Source: Owenia fusiformis
Lineage: Eukaryota; Annelida; Polychaeta; Sabellida; Oweniidae
NCBI GenBank assembly: GCA_903813345.2
Contig: CAIIXF020000010.1
Location: forward strand, 35,203,425 to 35,267,424
Reading direction: 5' to 3'
Length of the DNA stretch: 64,000 nt
A program made the position numbers and the translations under genes. Positions 1-11,094 of the stretch are shown here, in pieces. The notes below the pieces were generated by a model. The model made no database searches. It saw only the letters and a list, made by a program, of their open reading frames with translations, and was not told where the DNA came from. The stretch's first letter is position 1, and the number at the start of each line of letters is the position of its first letter.

Positions 1-1240
1 AAATAAAACACAAATGTCCATGTAATAATTAACTCTGAGTTGTCTTGTTGCTCTTCTCTTGTTTGCACTCTGCTCTACTTTTACTCTTCTTCACTCTGTT
101 CAGGGATTACTCTGCTTTACTCTTCTGTTCTCTACCCACATTTAATCTGCTTAAGTTTCACTCTGTTCTGCTCTGCTTACTCTTTATTCTGCTCTGGTTA
201 CTCTTTACTCCTTTCTGTTCTGCTCCGTTACTCTTTATTACTCATTTGTTCTGCTCTGCTTACTCTTTACTCCTTTCTGTTCTGGTTTACTCTGTTCTGC
301 TCTCTTTATTCCGCTCTGCTCTGCTTACTCTTCAATCTGCTCTGCTTACTCTTTACTCTGCACTACTCTGCTTACTCTTTACTCCTCGGTTCTGGTTACT
401 CAGGATTACTCTTCTTCAGCCCGGGTAACTCTTCTTTACTCTTCGCCGCTCTGCTCTACTCAGGGTTACTCTTCTTCAGCCTGGGTTACTCTTTACTCCT
501 TTCTGTTCTGCTCTGCTTACTCTTTACTCCTCTCTGCTCTGGTTTACTCTTTACTCCTTTCTGTTCTGCTCTGCTTACTCTTTACTCTGCTCTGCTTACT
601 CTTTAATCTGCTCTGTTTACTCTTTAATCTGCTCTGCTTACTCTTTACTCCTATCTGCCCTGCTTACTCAGGATTCTGCTCTGCTTACTCTTTACTCCTA
701 TTTGCTCTGCTCTGCTTACTCTTTACTCCTATCTGTCCTGCTTACTCAGGATTCTGCTCTGCTTACTCTTTACTCCTATCTGCCCTGCTCTGCTTACTCT
801 TTACTCCTACCTGCCCTGCTTACTCAGGATTCTGCTCTGGTTACTCTCTACTCCTATCTGCTCTGCTCTGCTTTACTCTGTTCTGCTCTGGTTATTCTTT
901 ATTCCGCTCTGCTCTGCTTTACTCTGTTCTACTCTTCTTCAGCCTGGGTTACTCTTCTTTACTCTTCGCCGCTCTGCTCTACTCAGGGTTACTCTTCTTC
1001 AGCCTGGGTTACTCTTCTTTACTCTTCGCCGCCCTGCTCTACTCTTTACTCTGTTCTGCTTACTCAGGACTGCTCTTCTTCAGCCTGGGTTACTCTTTTT
1101 TTACTCCGCTCGCCTCTACTCTGCGATGAGGACTCTGATTTACTCTTCCTTCGTCTGCTCTACTCAGGGTTACTCTTCTTCAGCCCAGGCTACTCCTCTT
1201 TTCTCTGGATTACTCCTCTTTACTCCTCTTGGCGAATAGA
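1..1240. repeat. CT-rich degenerate satellite
   Basis: Low-complexity DNA built from variants of TTACTC and CTCTGCT, with a higher-order block (TTCAGCCTGGGTTACTC and neighbours) repeated around 415, 475, 950, 1005 and 1080. The plus strand has few stop codons, so long Leu/Ser/Tyr-rich frames run through it, but they only mirror the repeat. A smaller patch of the same TTACTC repeat occurs at 2236-2345. Confidence 0.9.
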
Positions 1241-1560
1241 TTGGGAATATCGATCAAATTCTGAGATTAGACCCAACTATCAGCCCTCAAAGGAAATAAA
1301 GGAATCACCTCAGTCGGAATTCCTGTTGTTCCAAAAACACTCCTCCAGACGAGTAATTCGGGAATATCAATCAAATTATGAGATTAGACCCAAATTACCA
1401 GTCACATGGAAATAAATCTGCTACCCCACAAATAGACTTGCTCTTGGTGAGACTCAAGAATGTCAATCAAATTCTGAGATTAGACTTGAGCCACACATGA
1501 ACCGGAAGTCATCCAAGATGGCGGAATTACACGTGGACCGGAAGTCATCCAAGATGGCGG
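1241..1560. repeat. Interspersed short direct repeats after the satellite
   Basis: A unit of about 34 bp (GGAATATCRATCAAATTMTG and following AGATTAGAC) occurs at about 1241, 1358 and 1456. It is followed by two copies of ACCGGAAGTCATCCAAGATG at about 1501 and 1536. No coding signal is seen. Confidence 0.75.
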
Positions 1561-2840
1561 GCTTTCAAGGGATTGTGGGAACTGTATGATGCAACCGCCA
1601 ACATCAACGCTGAATTACAAAGAATCAAGTTAAAACCTTTCAATTCTATCACAAAAAGGAATTATAAAACTAGATTAACACTCACAAACTCTGACAAACG
1701 TCCTCTAAGCGCCTCTAGACTGCAATCTCCCTAGCAGCTCTCCCTGGACGCCAATAACATCTCTGGCCAAATGGCTAAATATCCACGTGTCACTGTCTGT
1801 TTCAGCCACAAACAGTGTGAAATAATCCAATAAACTCCGTCCGTCACTTGGTTAAACTCTATCCTCCTTTTGAGAGTTCAACACTCCTTGAATTGACATC
1901 AATTCCACCAGGAAAATCACAATCTTCCATCAACTTCTTGAGCCAGCTTCTGTAAAATGACACCACAGGTCCTTACACTTCAACTTCATAAGCTAGACTA
2001 ACATCAGGTGATCAGATCATGTGCTATCTCAACCCACTAATGAGATGCATAGGGAAGCGATCTGATTGGCTACATCTTGACTAAGCTGGTGTGTTTACTG
2101 CATTTGGTGATGCATTGTGGGAAATCACCATAGCAATGTCAATCAAGTAACCTCTAATTCCTGGTGACTCATAACCATGTGGCATATTTCTCCTATGGGT
2201 TGACCAATTCTAGGACAAGGGTTCCTGCACAAGCAAAGAGTAAGGTTACTCTTACTCTTACTCCCAACTTACTCCTTGAGTTTATGGTTACTCCTAAGTT
2301 ACTCTTTGAGATTTGCACTTACTCTTAGTTTACTCCTTAACTTACTAGCAGCACATGAAGTGTTAATTATGAATAAAAATGGCCTTAAAAATAACAAAAA
2401 GTGGGGAATTTCTAAATTTCCCACAATATTTATACATTATATGGTAAAATTTGGGACCTCAATTTTGATTGGTTCTTGAGATATGGTTGCTATGGTAACC
2501 AGAGTGGTGGGTTTTGGACAGTATACATCACAAAAGAACTTATCGTGTCACTTGTCTATTGTGATGTCAGAGAGACTATTAGAAAAATTGAAGAATTTAA
2601 AGAAAAATAGCCACCCAAAGACACTTACACCTGCTGATTGCCATTTTACAAAGAGTTTATTCAATCAAGAAAACTATTTGGAAAAAACGTAATTTCAACA
2701 AATTAAATCGCTGGATTTAATGCTCATAGTCATGCGCGAAAAACCGAACCTAAAAATGGAACCTCATGTAGATTGCCCTTAGCATATAGTGAACGCCACA
2801 TATACATTTTACTCGGCTTTGATCAATTTTTTTTCTTTCT
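1561..2840. other. No gene recognised
   Basis: A+T-rich sequence without a convincing exon. The only structure noticed is the TTACTC-type repeat patch at 2236-2345, related to the satellite at the window start. The short frames at 2276-2692 have no recognisable domain. Confidence 0.5.
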
Positions 2841-2990
2841 TTTTTCAATTCAATTCAATTCACTTTATTTCAAATGTTTCAAATACAGTATTTTACATTG
2901 ACATGAACAGACACCCCGAGGGGTGTATAAGTTTCATGTTTAACATACAATATAGCATTTATTAAATTAACAGTCAGGTTATATGGAAAC
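2840..2990 (-). mobile_element. 3' end of a LINE-like retrotransposon (relic)
   Basis: On the minus strand the sequence runs into TTTGAAATAAAGTGAATTG followed by a (AATTG)n tail, the kind of 3' end seen on many invertebrate non-LTR retrotransposons. The body upstream (higher coordinates) is too short to show coding sequence. The family cannot be assigned. Confidence 0.5.
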
Positions 2991-3224
2991 AAAAAAAAAT
3001 TCGTTTCCAAAGTAAAATGTTGTATCTATAATCTAAACAGATCATATTAATAATATAGACAGTTTGAAATATAAATCATCCCAGAGTTTGACAATTTGAA
3101 CTACATCAGTTAAAATAATTATATGAAATAAACAATTTTTGTTTTAGTGATTCAGTATGGAGTAGATATGGAACAGGATTTTATGGATGAACAAGTTGTC
3201 AACCTTAAAGCCACATACAGACAT

Positions 3225-3405
3225 TCTACATATGAAATCTACAGTAAAAACTCCCGTTTTTTCAAAATCTACCATAAAAACTCCAGTTTTTCAGAAATAT
3301 ACCGTAAGAACTCACTTTTCTTCAAAACCTACCGTAAAAACTCCTGTTTTTTCAAAACCTACCGCAAAAACTCCCGTTTTTCTGAAATCGTCCGTAAAAA
3401 AGTCA
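3225..3405. repeat. Tandem TACCGTAAAAACTCC-type repeats
   Basis: About six imperfect copies of a roughly 30-bp unit (CTACCGTAAAAACTCCYGTT then TTTTCAAAA). The same kind of unit fills the TIR element at 11096-12006, so this is probably a relic of that family. The overlapping 121- and 75-residue frames are repeat artefacts. Confidence 0.75.
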
Positions 3406-3409
3406 CGTG

Positions 3410-4587
3410 TTTGACGCTGCCGTTTTATATTGCCCCACCTTTCAATGAGGTCATCATGTTCCGAGTAGATCGGGGAATCCCTCGGTTTTTACAAACTGAC
3501 AACAAAAGCTAAAGGGTTAACAATAGATTGATTTCAAAATCAAAATATTTCTTTGGTTAATCACATTCTGGAAAACTAGATGAATTGCTGTCAATTTATT
3601 AAATTCCATGCGCTCGCGATTTAGTGAGAACATGACAAACGTATTGCAAGGTGAGAAAATACGGCAAAACGTTCAAAAAACTACTCACAGACTCACACCG
3701 GAATAACCCGACAACGGTAAAGTAAGATACCGTTGTCACAAATGGCGGACATAACCGTCGCTGCAATTAGATTTTCATTAACTGTATGTTTAATAGAGAC
3801 TAAATTCATTTGGAACAACAATTAATCAAATTGTACAGTTATCAATGTTCGAAATGAAGTCTTTAATTTAACCGAATAAAATGAGGTACGGGACATCGGA
3901 CACGGTATTACCATATGCCGTTGTCTTTGTAAATTATTTCAAATTCGGATTCCGTTGCCATTGGGAAGAAGCTATATTTTGGCGATTCACGACCCAATTT
4001 GATCGAAATTGGGATTACACCCATGAGCGTAGGGCTATATTTTGAGTTTGAGGGGGGAGGGATCCGGGGTTATGCTCCCTTGGGAAATTATTTTCCAAAG
4101 ACATTATTTGGTACAATCTGAGCGTCAACTTGAGATATAATGGTTCTATTCTGATAAAACGTAATGGTTAAATATACAAATACAGAATCATCAATAAATT
4201 TGCACACAAATTAATGCATTTTAACACTTTATTTTTTTCCAAATTCATTTGCTACGCACGGGCGTACTGTGCGTAACAGGCGCTACGTCAATGACACCTA
4301 CGTGTTTTGCGTACAAAAATATTCTAGAGTGTCCACCCCCTGGGAAAGTAATTTCTAATTTGTATAATCTATATAATTGTATATTCCAATTTGCATATAA
4401 TCAATAAACTCTTAATGATGTTGTTATTTTTTATGTTATCGTCTGTTTTGTTTTTAGAAAGAAGAAATGCTTACATGATTTCTTGTTAGTCCAATATATG
4501 ACCATAACAGTTGTATTTCCACTATTTCCAAAACGACTTCCTTTAATATCTTCTACCTTAGCTTAGAGGACGTCCTGATCTAGGACG
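3410..4587. other. 3' flank of gene A, no other gene seen
   Basis: A+T-rich DNA downstream of the gene A stop (minus strand). A minus-strand AATAAA (plus-strand TTTATT at about 4228) is a possible poly(A) signal, and a minus-strand ATTAAA at about 4541 is closer. A short hairpin, GACAACGGTA / TACCGTTGTC, lies at 3711-3738. Confidence 0.4.
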
Positions 4588-4828
4588 CTATGGGTCTTCC
4601 CCTACGAGGAATACGCGCATACGTTTACCCATAAAGTCCTGGCCATTAAGGTGAGTAACGGCACTTGCTGCCTCTTGGCTATTACTAAATCGAAATATTC
4701 CATACTTAGACCCGGTATTTTTGTCAAAACCAATTTGGACTCCCGTTATCCTGCCATAGCTACTAAGTCGTACATAAAGAGATTTATCGACGTCAATACT
4801 TAAGTTCTCTATTCGTATCTCATTCGCC
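4588..4828 (-). CDS. Gene A, exon 3: C-terminal RRM domain and stop
   Basis: This terminal exon encodes 79 residues plus TAG and forms an almost complete RRM fold. The RNP2-like strand is IRIENL, the RNP1-like strand is SKYGIFRF, and a second helix (FSNSQEAASAV) is followed by FMGKRMRVF. The minus-strand acceptor is TTTTATGTTACAG|G, phase 2: the first G completes the codon AC|G left by exon 2. Canonical RRMs carry aromatics at RNP2 position 2 and RNP1 position 5; here these are Arg and Ile, so ordinary RNA stacking is doubtful. The exon is clearly homologous to the gene B exon at 22226-22463 (EIRI-NL, FSNSQ-AA-AV-LN, FMG--M). Sequence similarity to gene B continues past the stop. The domain call is firm; membership in a secreted protein depends on the link to exon 1. 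Confidence 0.8.
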
Positions 4829-4942
4829 CTGTAACATAAAAGAACACACACCACTCTTTAAAAATTAAGTATTAGGTATTGTTAGTTCATTCGTTTTCAT
4901 CTATTCAATGAATCAAAAATCAAAAATTAAAACTATTCTTAC

Positions 4943-5248
4943 GTGGTTGACCCTGCATTATCCTTTTTGGGTTCAGGATCTTCAATTTGAGGTTTTTCAT
5001 GCGAGAGGGAAAAGTAAAGTGTTCGATCCCTATATGCCACTCTATCAAACGTATCAACAGCTCTCAGTGTGTCTCTTATGTCACTGTATTTAACCACAGC
5101 AAACTTCTCAGTCTGATACCTATCTGACCCAAATATCTTCACTGACGTTATCGTTTCCCCAAGTGGTGACAGTAATTTACGAAGAGCATTTTCAGTGATA
5201 TCAAAAGGTAAGTTCTCTATAAGTACAACTGCTGTCTTCGATAATTCC
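4943..5248 (-). CDS. Gene A, exon 2: first RRM domain
   Basis: This internal exon of 306 nt encodes an RRM: RNP2-like VLIENL, helix 1 (ENALRKLLSPLG), RNP1-like EKFAVVKYS, helix 2 (DTLRAVDTFD) and a last strand (YRDRTLYFSL), then an acidic/Lys tail (EDPEPKKDNAGS). Its acceptor is TTTTATATTACAG|G and its donor CCAC|GTAAGA on the minus strand. Both borders are phase 2, so the exon is symmetric and could be skipped without a frameshift. RNP2 position 2 is Leu and RNP1 position 5 is Val instead of aromatics. The intron just upstream (TGTAAACGGTGATATGTTAC) closely matches the one upstream of the gene B RRM exon. No copy of this exon was found near gene B. Confidence 0.8.
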
Positions 5249-5369
5249 CTGTAATATAAAAGTAACATATCACCGTTTACAAAGTTCCATCACAAATTAA
5301 ACAAGGCACAGACGTGAACAATATCGTACCTAAAACACAGCATTGTGGTCTTGTTGACCAAGAAAGCAA

Positions 5370-5960
5370 GATGGCCGCAGAAAAGTTAATCAGCTCTAGA
5401 AGTTATCACTGTGTAACATATGTAAAAATTTGAACGGTTTGGCTGGAAACCTGTAGACAAGTCTTGAAAGTGAAGATTTTAGGACGGAAAATCCAAAATG
5501 GCCACCTTAAAATTTACCCAGAATGCCCAAAAACTAATCAGTTCTTGACGTTGATATGTAGAAACATTCCTGAAAATTTCAGATGAATCCCTCAAATGGT
5601 TTGGCTGGAAACCTGTAGACAATCTTGAAGTGAAAATTTTAGGACGGAAAATCCAAAATGGCCACCTTAAGATTCATCCAGAATGCCTAAAAATTAATCA
5701 GTTCTTGACGTTGATATGTAGAAACATCCCTGAAAATTTCAGATGAATCCCTCAAATGGTTTGGCTGGAAACCTGTAGACAAGTCTTGAAAGTGAAGATT
5801 TTAGGACGGAAAATCCAAAATGGCCACCTTAAGATTTACCCAGAATGCCCAAAAACTAATCAGTTCTTGACGTTGATATGTAGAAAAACATCCCTGAAAA
5901 TTTCAGATGAATCCCTCAAATGGTTTGGCTGGAAACCTGTAGACAAGCTGAAAAGTGAGA
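5370..5960. repeat. Tandem array, ~160-bp unit, in gene A intron 1
   Basis: The motif GGTTTGGCTGGAAACCTG recurs at about 5437, 5598, 5758 and 5922. Between copies lie AAAATCCAAAATGGCCACCT and TCAGTTCTTGACGTTGATAT. The array has about 3.5 units and the first is diverged. It ends in a GC-rich CCGCCC/TTCCGCC stretch (5960-6000), very unlike the surrounding DNA. Confidence 0.9.
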
Positions 5961-6849
5961 CGCCGCCCGCCCTTCCGCCCTTCCGCCCGCCCGCCCGTCA
6001 AGCTGACTACAATATCGTACCTTTTGTTAGGTACGATAAAAATTAAAATTACTCTCACATGGCTGACAAGTAGGTCAACGAATAGGTCAAGTCGAGGTCA
6101 ACGTTACCCAGGGGACATTTTTTATGCTTTTTTCAAAAGGCAATTTTAGATGCAAATAAAGTGCATTGAAATCAATTGAACGTTTGATTGAAAAATCAAC
6201 TGTAACATGTAAAAGTGCCATTTATTCTGTTAAAGTGGAATCAAATTGGTGAATGATCTTGAGTTTTCATACTAAAGTTTGTTTTTGAGTTTTATTTTAT
6301 AGTTTTATGTATGTTTTATCAGACAGGGCCATTTTTCTAGAGCCCTTTTTAGAAAAATAATTGAGATTACAGAGGATACCTGTTATTTCTCACTACAATT
6401 TACCATAATGGAGAATGGGAGTTGAGCAACCAAACTTGGCGCAAAGTTGGACCCTGGGATGAGCTCTAATCTTATATTAGGGGTTTGATTTTTTGTGATA
6501 TCATATATTGGCCTAGCAACCGCATAGCAACCACCTAAAATAACATATTTTACCATATAAATCCACTAATATACGCTAGGATGCTATAAGACCATTACGA
6601 AAAATCTTCTTATCCTGAAATACAACAATTCAAACGTTAACATATTTGCAGTAGTGACATCATCATGTTGCATAGCAACAACATGGCAGCAGGTTACAAT
6701 GCCCATTTTGACATTTGGAGATCATATTTCCATTATATGCTCACTGGTATGCTTTTGGATCCCCTCCACTTAATTTATTTCTTAACAGAGCAATATTCAT
6801 CATATTGATACCACTAAGATAATACTTTATTTTGGTGTTTTGCTTCAAT

Positions 6850-8141
6850 TTCCTTTGCAGATGCATAGTTCGGTGCAGTAGAATGCACCACGGCATTTGC
6901 AGTTCCCTTATCAGGTACTTTTGGTGCATCCACATTTTATTTTGACTACATGCCTGCCTTGGATGCTTGGGCAGTATTGTCCATCTGGACACCCACAATC
7001 CTGATGCACTCCTAAACCATCCCAATATACTTGGTGAAGGAAGAACTGGATCCACTTTATACCATTGCCCCCATACACGTGCTCCTTGGAAAGTTATTCG
7101 CATGACAAGATAGAGTGCTGAATCGAAAGTTTTTGTCTCACTGTTTGTAGCCTGGTAAACCAGTACAGGTTGGGCCAAAAAAACGCCACTATTTTTCAAG
7201 ACACTACAACTTTTTCATTTTTCAACCTACATACCCCAAATTTTGCAGTTATATAGTGCCAGGAGTTCTTAGTTATAAAATAATGTAACAAGTCCTTCAA
7301 CTTGAATTATATTTGATCTAAAAGAGGAGTTCAATTGGTCCGTCACCCTATTTAATGATATATTTTAGTTTTGGTCTCCTTGCTGATACAGCAGTATCAA
7401 TGAAATGTTAACTAAGTTTTTTTTCAATCTGTCTTAATTGCCAGCTTTAGTAGAGCAATTTTCTAGATTGGGTGCCTTCATACAATCTCCTGGAGACCTT
7501 CCAATACCCTCTACTCACTGGGGTTTGCATCAGGGCTATTAGCTTGGCGATCACCAGGCCGTATCAGTTCAGGAACATTTTGCAAATTATGCTTATTCCT
7601 CATGGCACACCACATGTTTAAGTGAGACGCTGGTAACATATTTTATTCAGGTAAAAGTGTATAATTCATGATCCACGGGTAGATAAAAACCTGAAGTTTC
7701 ATTTGGTATGCAAATGATTTTGTATCAAAAATTAAAAAAGTTATATCATTTTGAAAAAAGTGGCGTTTTTTGGCCCACCCTATAATGAAATTCTAATTGT
7801 GACCATAACTTCGGTTGTTATGGTTGATGGGCAATCTGCTAGAGTCAAAATATCATTACACAAGTTCTATTGCTATGATGGTAAAATCCAGATGTGGTAT
7901 CAGTTCCAGTGGAACGTTGGCAGCGCACGTCTTGTGATCCTAGTCACAAGTGGTCCTTATGCTCTAGCAATCTCATGAACTTGAATGTAGCGTTACTTTT
8001 GCCTTTTGAAAATGCTCCATAGATATCAATCTTTAGCTCAGAGGCACAGGCTAGGGCTATCACAAGGACATCAGCGTCCACTGATTTTATCATAAATTTC
8101 CTGCACCCTATTCTAACACCATTAGACACATGTAAAAACAT
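6850..8141 (-). pseudogene. CXC-domain protein relic in the left arm of the foldback
   Basis: Reading the minus strand, about 8085-7990 encodes DADVLVIALACASEL followed by IYGAFSKGK. After a gap and a MITE insertion, about 7105-6860 encodes VWGQWYKVDPVLPSPS, then SRWTILPKHPRQAC, then a frameshifted Cys-rich tail (KCGCTKS, then GNCKCRGAFYCTELC). This order (a D-D/A-DVLVLA block, a VWGQ...LPSPS...W-TLP block, then C-x-C-type cysteines) matches an uncharacterised family repeated many times in invertebrate genomes. The copy is broken by at least one frameshift and by the inserted MITE. I do not know the function of the family. Confidence 0.55.
7166..7782. mobile_element. mariner-like MITE inside the foldback
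   Basis: The ends are inverted repeats of about 25 bp: CAGGTTGGGCCAAAAAAACG at 7166 against the complement of CGTTTTTTGGCCCACCCTA ending at 7782. TA dinucleotides flank both ends. Length is 617 bp with no transposase frame, so it is non-autonomous. The TIR style and TA target fit the Tc1/mariner superfamily. Confidence 0.8.
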
Positions 8142-8239
8142 ACGTGTATCTGCATCTTTCTAGGAGCAGGGACTCTTAGAGGATATGTCATAATAAGCAG
8201 GATTACTGATGTACTCTCCAAGGAAGAGGCAGATACACG

Positions 8240-8640
8240 TATTTTTTGCATGTGTCTTATGATGTCGGAAAAGGTGCAAGGTATTTATTGTAAGATCAGT
8301 GGACAGTAGTGTTGTTGCGATAGCCTTAGCATGTGCCTCTGAGCTACAGATTGAGATCTATGTAGCATTTTCAAAAGGCAAATATAACACTTGGGGGCAA
8401 TGGTGGATCCAATCTTCGTTCTTCAAGTCTATGAGGATGGTTTAGGAGTGCATCAGGATTGTGGGTGGCCAGATGGACAATACTACCGCAAGCATCCGAG
8501 GCATGTAAAGTCATTATTAAATGTGTATGCACCAAAAGTGACTGCAAAGAGAACTGCAAATGCCATGGTGCATTCTACTGCACCGTAACTAATGCAACTG
8601 CAAAGGAAATTGTAGCAATTAACCACAAAAAAATTATTAT
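8240..8640 (+). pseudogene. Second copy of the CXC-protein relic in the right arm
   Basis: This is the mirror image of the fragment at 6850-8141. About 8300-8380 encodes VDSSVVAIALACASELQIEI followed by AFSKGK. It then runs directly into WGQWW, with the ~270-bp spacer of the left arm deleted. About 8450-8600 in other frames encodes ARWTILPQASEACK and CVCTKSDCKENCKCHGAFYC. The Cys pattern resembles tesmin/TSO1-type CXC motifs. Several frameshifts show it is not functional. Confidence 0.55.
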
Positions 8641-8851
8641 CTTAGGGGAATCAATGCTGAAAAATGTAACAAGGATCAATACAGAAATATTTTGTGTTTA
8701 CTTCATCTCAGAACTGAAACATAAATTGCAGGACTTTTGCAATTTGATATACATAAGACAAGAAATGCCCTATCGTGCTTTACACAAGAGACTACGGATT
8801 TTTAAGTATGCGGCTATAAAGATTTATAAATTAAAAGACATTTATTATATA

Positions 8852-9218
8852 TATCAGATGTCCCAAAAAATGAGCCACTTTTTGACAAGTATTTTCTCAG
8901 CAACTGATTAATTAAATTCAATGAAAATTTGCATGAAGTAGCCTAAGCGTATTATTAACAAGTTGTAAAAATATAAAAAATGAATATTCTGTGAGAACTA
9001 ACAAATTAAAAATAGCATGTCAAATATTCCCATATCGGAGTTCTGATATGATACTTCTATAGTCTTTGTACCAGCTATCATCTACGCACGCTTGGTCTTC
9101 ACTGCGTTCGATGGGAGTCGAGTGATGTCTGATAAATTCTTTTCATTCATCCCAAATATCCAAAATCCAATTCATTCTCAAATTCATTGGAGGTGATATT
9201 TTTTGGGGACACCCGATA
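8852..9218. mobile_element. mariner-like MITE in the right arm
   Basis: The left end CAGATGTCCCAAAAAATGAG (about 8855) is an imperfect inverted match to the right end ATATTTTTTGGGGACACCCG (to about 9215), with TA-rich flanks. It is about 365 bp, absent from the left arm, and has no coding capacity. Boundaries are accurate to a few bases. Confidence 0.65.
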
Positions 9219-9975
9219 TATTGATTTTCTTCAAGTACATATAGTGGATATATACTGATATTTTCATGAGAAACATTGCTATTTTAAGCTGTTGCTAGGT
9301 CGTTGCTAGGTAGTTGCTAGGGAAAATGGTCAGACATAACTGCATCAATTATGCTTAAATACAATTGCTATATGTTGAGAAATAATGTGGAGGGGATCCA
9401 AAAGAATACAAGTGAGCAAATAATAGAAATATGGTGCGCATTGTAACCTGTTGTTGCCATGTTGTTGCTATGCAACATGGTAATGTCACTTTTGTAAATA
9501 TGTTTGAATTGTTGTATTTTAGGATAAGATGACTTGTTGTAATGGTCTTATGGCATCTTAGAATATATTAAGTGGATTTATATTGTAAATATGTTATTTT
9601 AGGTGGTTGCTATGTGGTTTCTAGGCAAATATATTATATCACAAAAATCAAACCCCTAAGATAAGAGCTCATTCCAGGGTCCAACTTTGTGCCAAGTTTG
9701 GTTGCTCAACTCCCATTTTCCATTGATAAATTATATTGAGATAAGGAGTTTGAAATTTTAATTTTCTATTTACATTGTTTATAAATAAAAACAGACATAA
9801 TGGGTATCCTCTGTAATCTAAATTATTTTTCTAAAAAGGGCTTTATAAAAAGGGCCCTGTCTCTAAAATGTCTTGAAATACATAGAAAAATTGGAAAAAA
9901 CTCCAAAACAAACCTCAGTACGAAAACGCAAGGTCCCTATGGGGGCCTTGCACCAATTGAGTCCAATATGACTCA

Positions 9976-11093
9976 AGCTAGAGAAATAACAGATACCCCA
10001 AAATCTTGCCATTTTGAACAAGTTTATCAATTCTGTGAAATAACACAACCACAACCACCGTCAAAAAAACGGAAACTATAACAGTTTGTCACCATTTTTT
10101 GGCGGTGATATAAAAACGTTGCAGTATGAGACTCACAATTCTTGATTTTCAAACACCTGGTAGGTTTAAAATTTAAATTAACGGTTTTACCCGGGGGTTT
10201 TACGTCCCGTATAAGTGGTACCGCGTGATTGGTTAAAGTTCCGAGCACTCATAAATATTTTTTTACTATTTTAAATGTGGTCAATTACACATCCATATAG
10301 GTATCGTGGCCACAAACCATCGCCATAAGAGAATAATAATGACCCAACTCACATTTTTGGGAAACTGAGAAATCAATTTTTGAAAGTTTGGGCATCTGTA
10401 ACTTCAATACTATCATCTGTCATTTGTGAAATTTTTAGATTCTTTTTATCATAAATCTATGTGTATACACTAGTAAATAGTTCATGAATTTTAAGATTTT
10501 CTCAGCCAATTTTTGAGCATATCAAAAACGGAGATAGGACAATTCAATTCCGAGTTTTTCCTAACATCGAAAGATAAAAGCTGGGCAATGTCCATTTTGC
10601 TATGTATTTTCAATGGACACAAATTTCGCTTTTTTAAAAATAAATTTAAAACTCACTTTAAAATTATAATATACAGTGAAATGTTTGGAACTACTTTAAA
10701 TCTAAAAAAATCTATCAAAGGACCATATTGAAACATTATACTGGTATGTAAAATTAGAAACATTTATACATGTCCTAACTTTTGTATATTTTATTTTGTT
10801 TTTAGTTTAGCTATCCCATGGCAACAACGAGACTTGGTTCCGTGGAGCACCAATGACAGTTATATGTTTAAAATGTGTGGCCATTGTAACAAGCTAGTGA
10901 TGTAATAGTGTCTATATTTGAATGAACTCATTCTGCTGTCAGTGTGATGTCATAACCCTTCGTCAAAATAGGCTCACTCTCTTCACTAAACTTTCGGTGG
11001 AGCAGGTGTTTCCAGACAGTGGAGCAAAATGGTGAATAAACTTATCAAAGAGCAGAGACTTTGAATTATTTAAGACTTAAAGAACACTATAAG
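9976..11093. other. Intron-1 DNA of gene A, nothing recognised
   Basis: A+T-rich sequence with no frame resembling a known domain and no clear repeat structure. Confidence 0.4.
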
Positions 11094-11094
11094 C

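Larger units (their letters stand above)
6235..9975. mobile_element. 3.7-kb foldback element with very long inverted arms
   Basis: The two halves are diverged reverse complements. For example, CAGACAGGGCC at 6320 pairs with GGGCCCTGTCT at 9852; AACCAAACTTGGCGCAAAGT near 6430 pairs with the complementary stretch near 9690; TGCATAGCAACAACATGGCA near 6670 pairs with about 9470. The arms meet at about 8195, where TACGTGTATCTGC faces GCAGATACACGTA. The arms differ by insertions (the MITEs at 7166-7782 and 8852-9218) and by about 270 bp (around 7785-7980) missing from the right arm. Pseudogene fragments occur in both arms. No clear target-site duplication was found. It sits in the first intron of gene A. 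Confidence 0.8.

Noticed and set aside
40-1415. Long Leu/Ser-rich frames (188, 127 and 237 residues)
   Set aside because: They follow a CT-rich satellite; composition mirrors the repeat and no domain or start context is visible.
6030-6060. Another exon donor like that of gene A exon 2
   Set aside because: The stretch after GTGAGAGTAATTTTAATT resembles the intron start at 4942, but the sequence before it is not RRM-like and is open for only about 25 codons.
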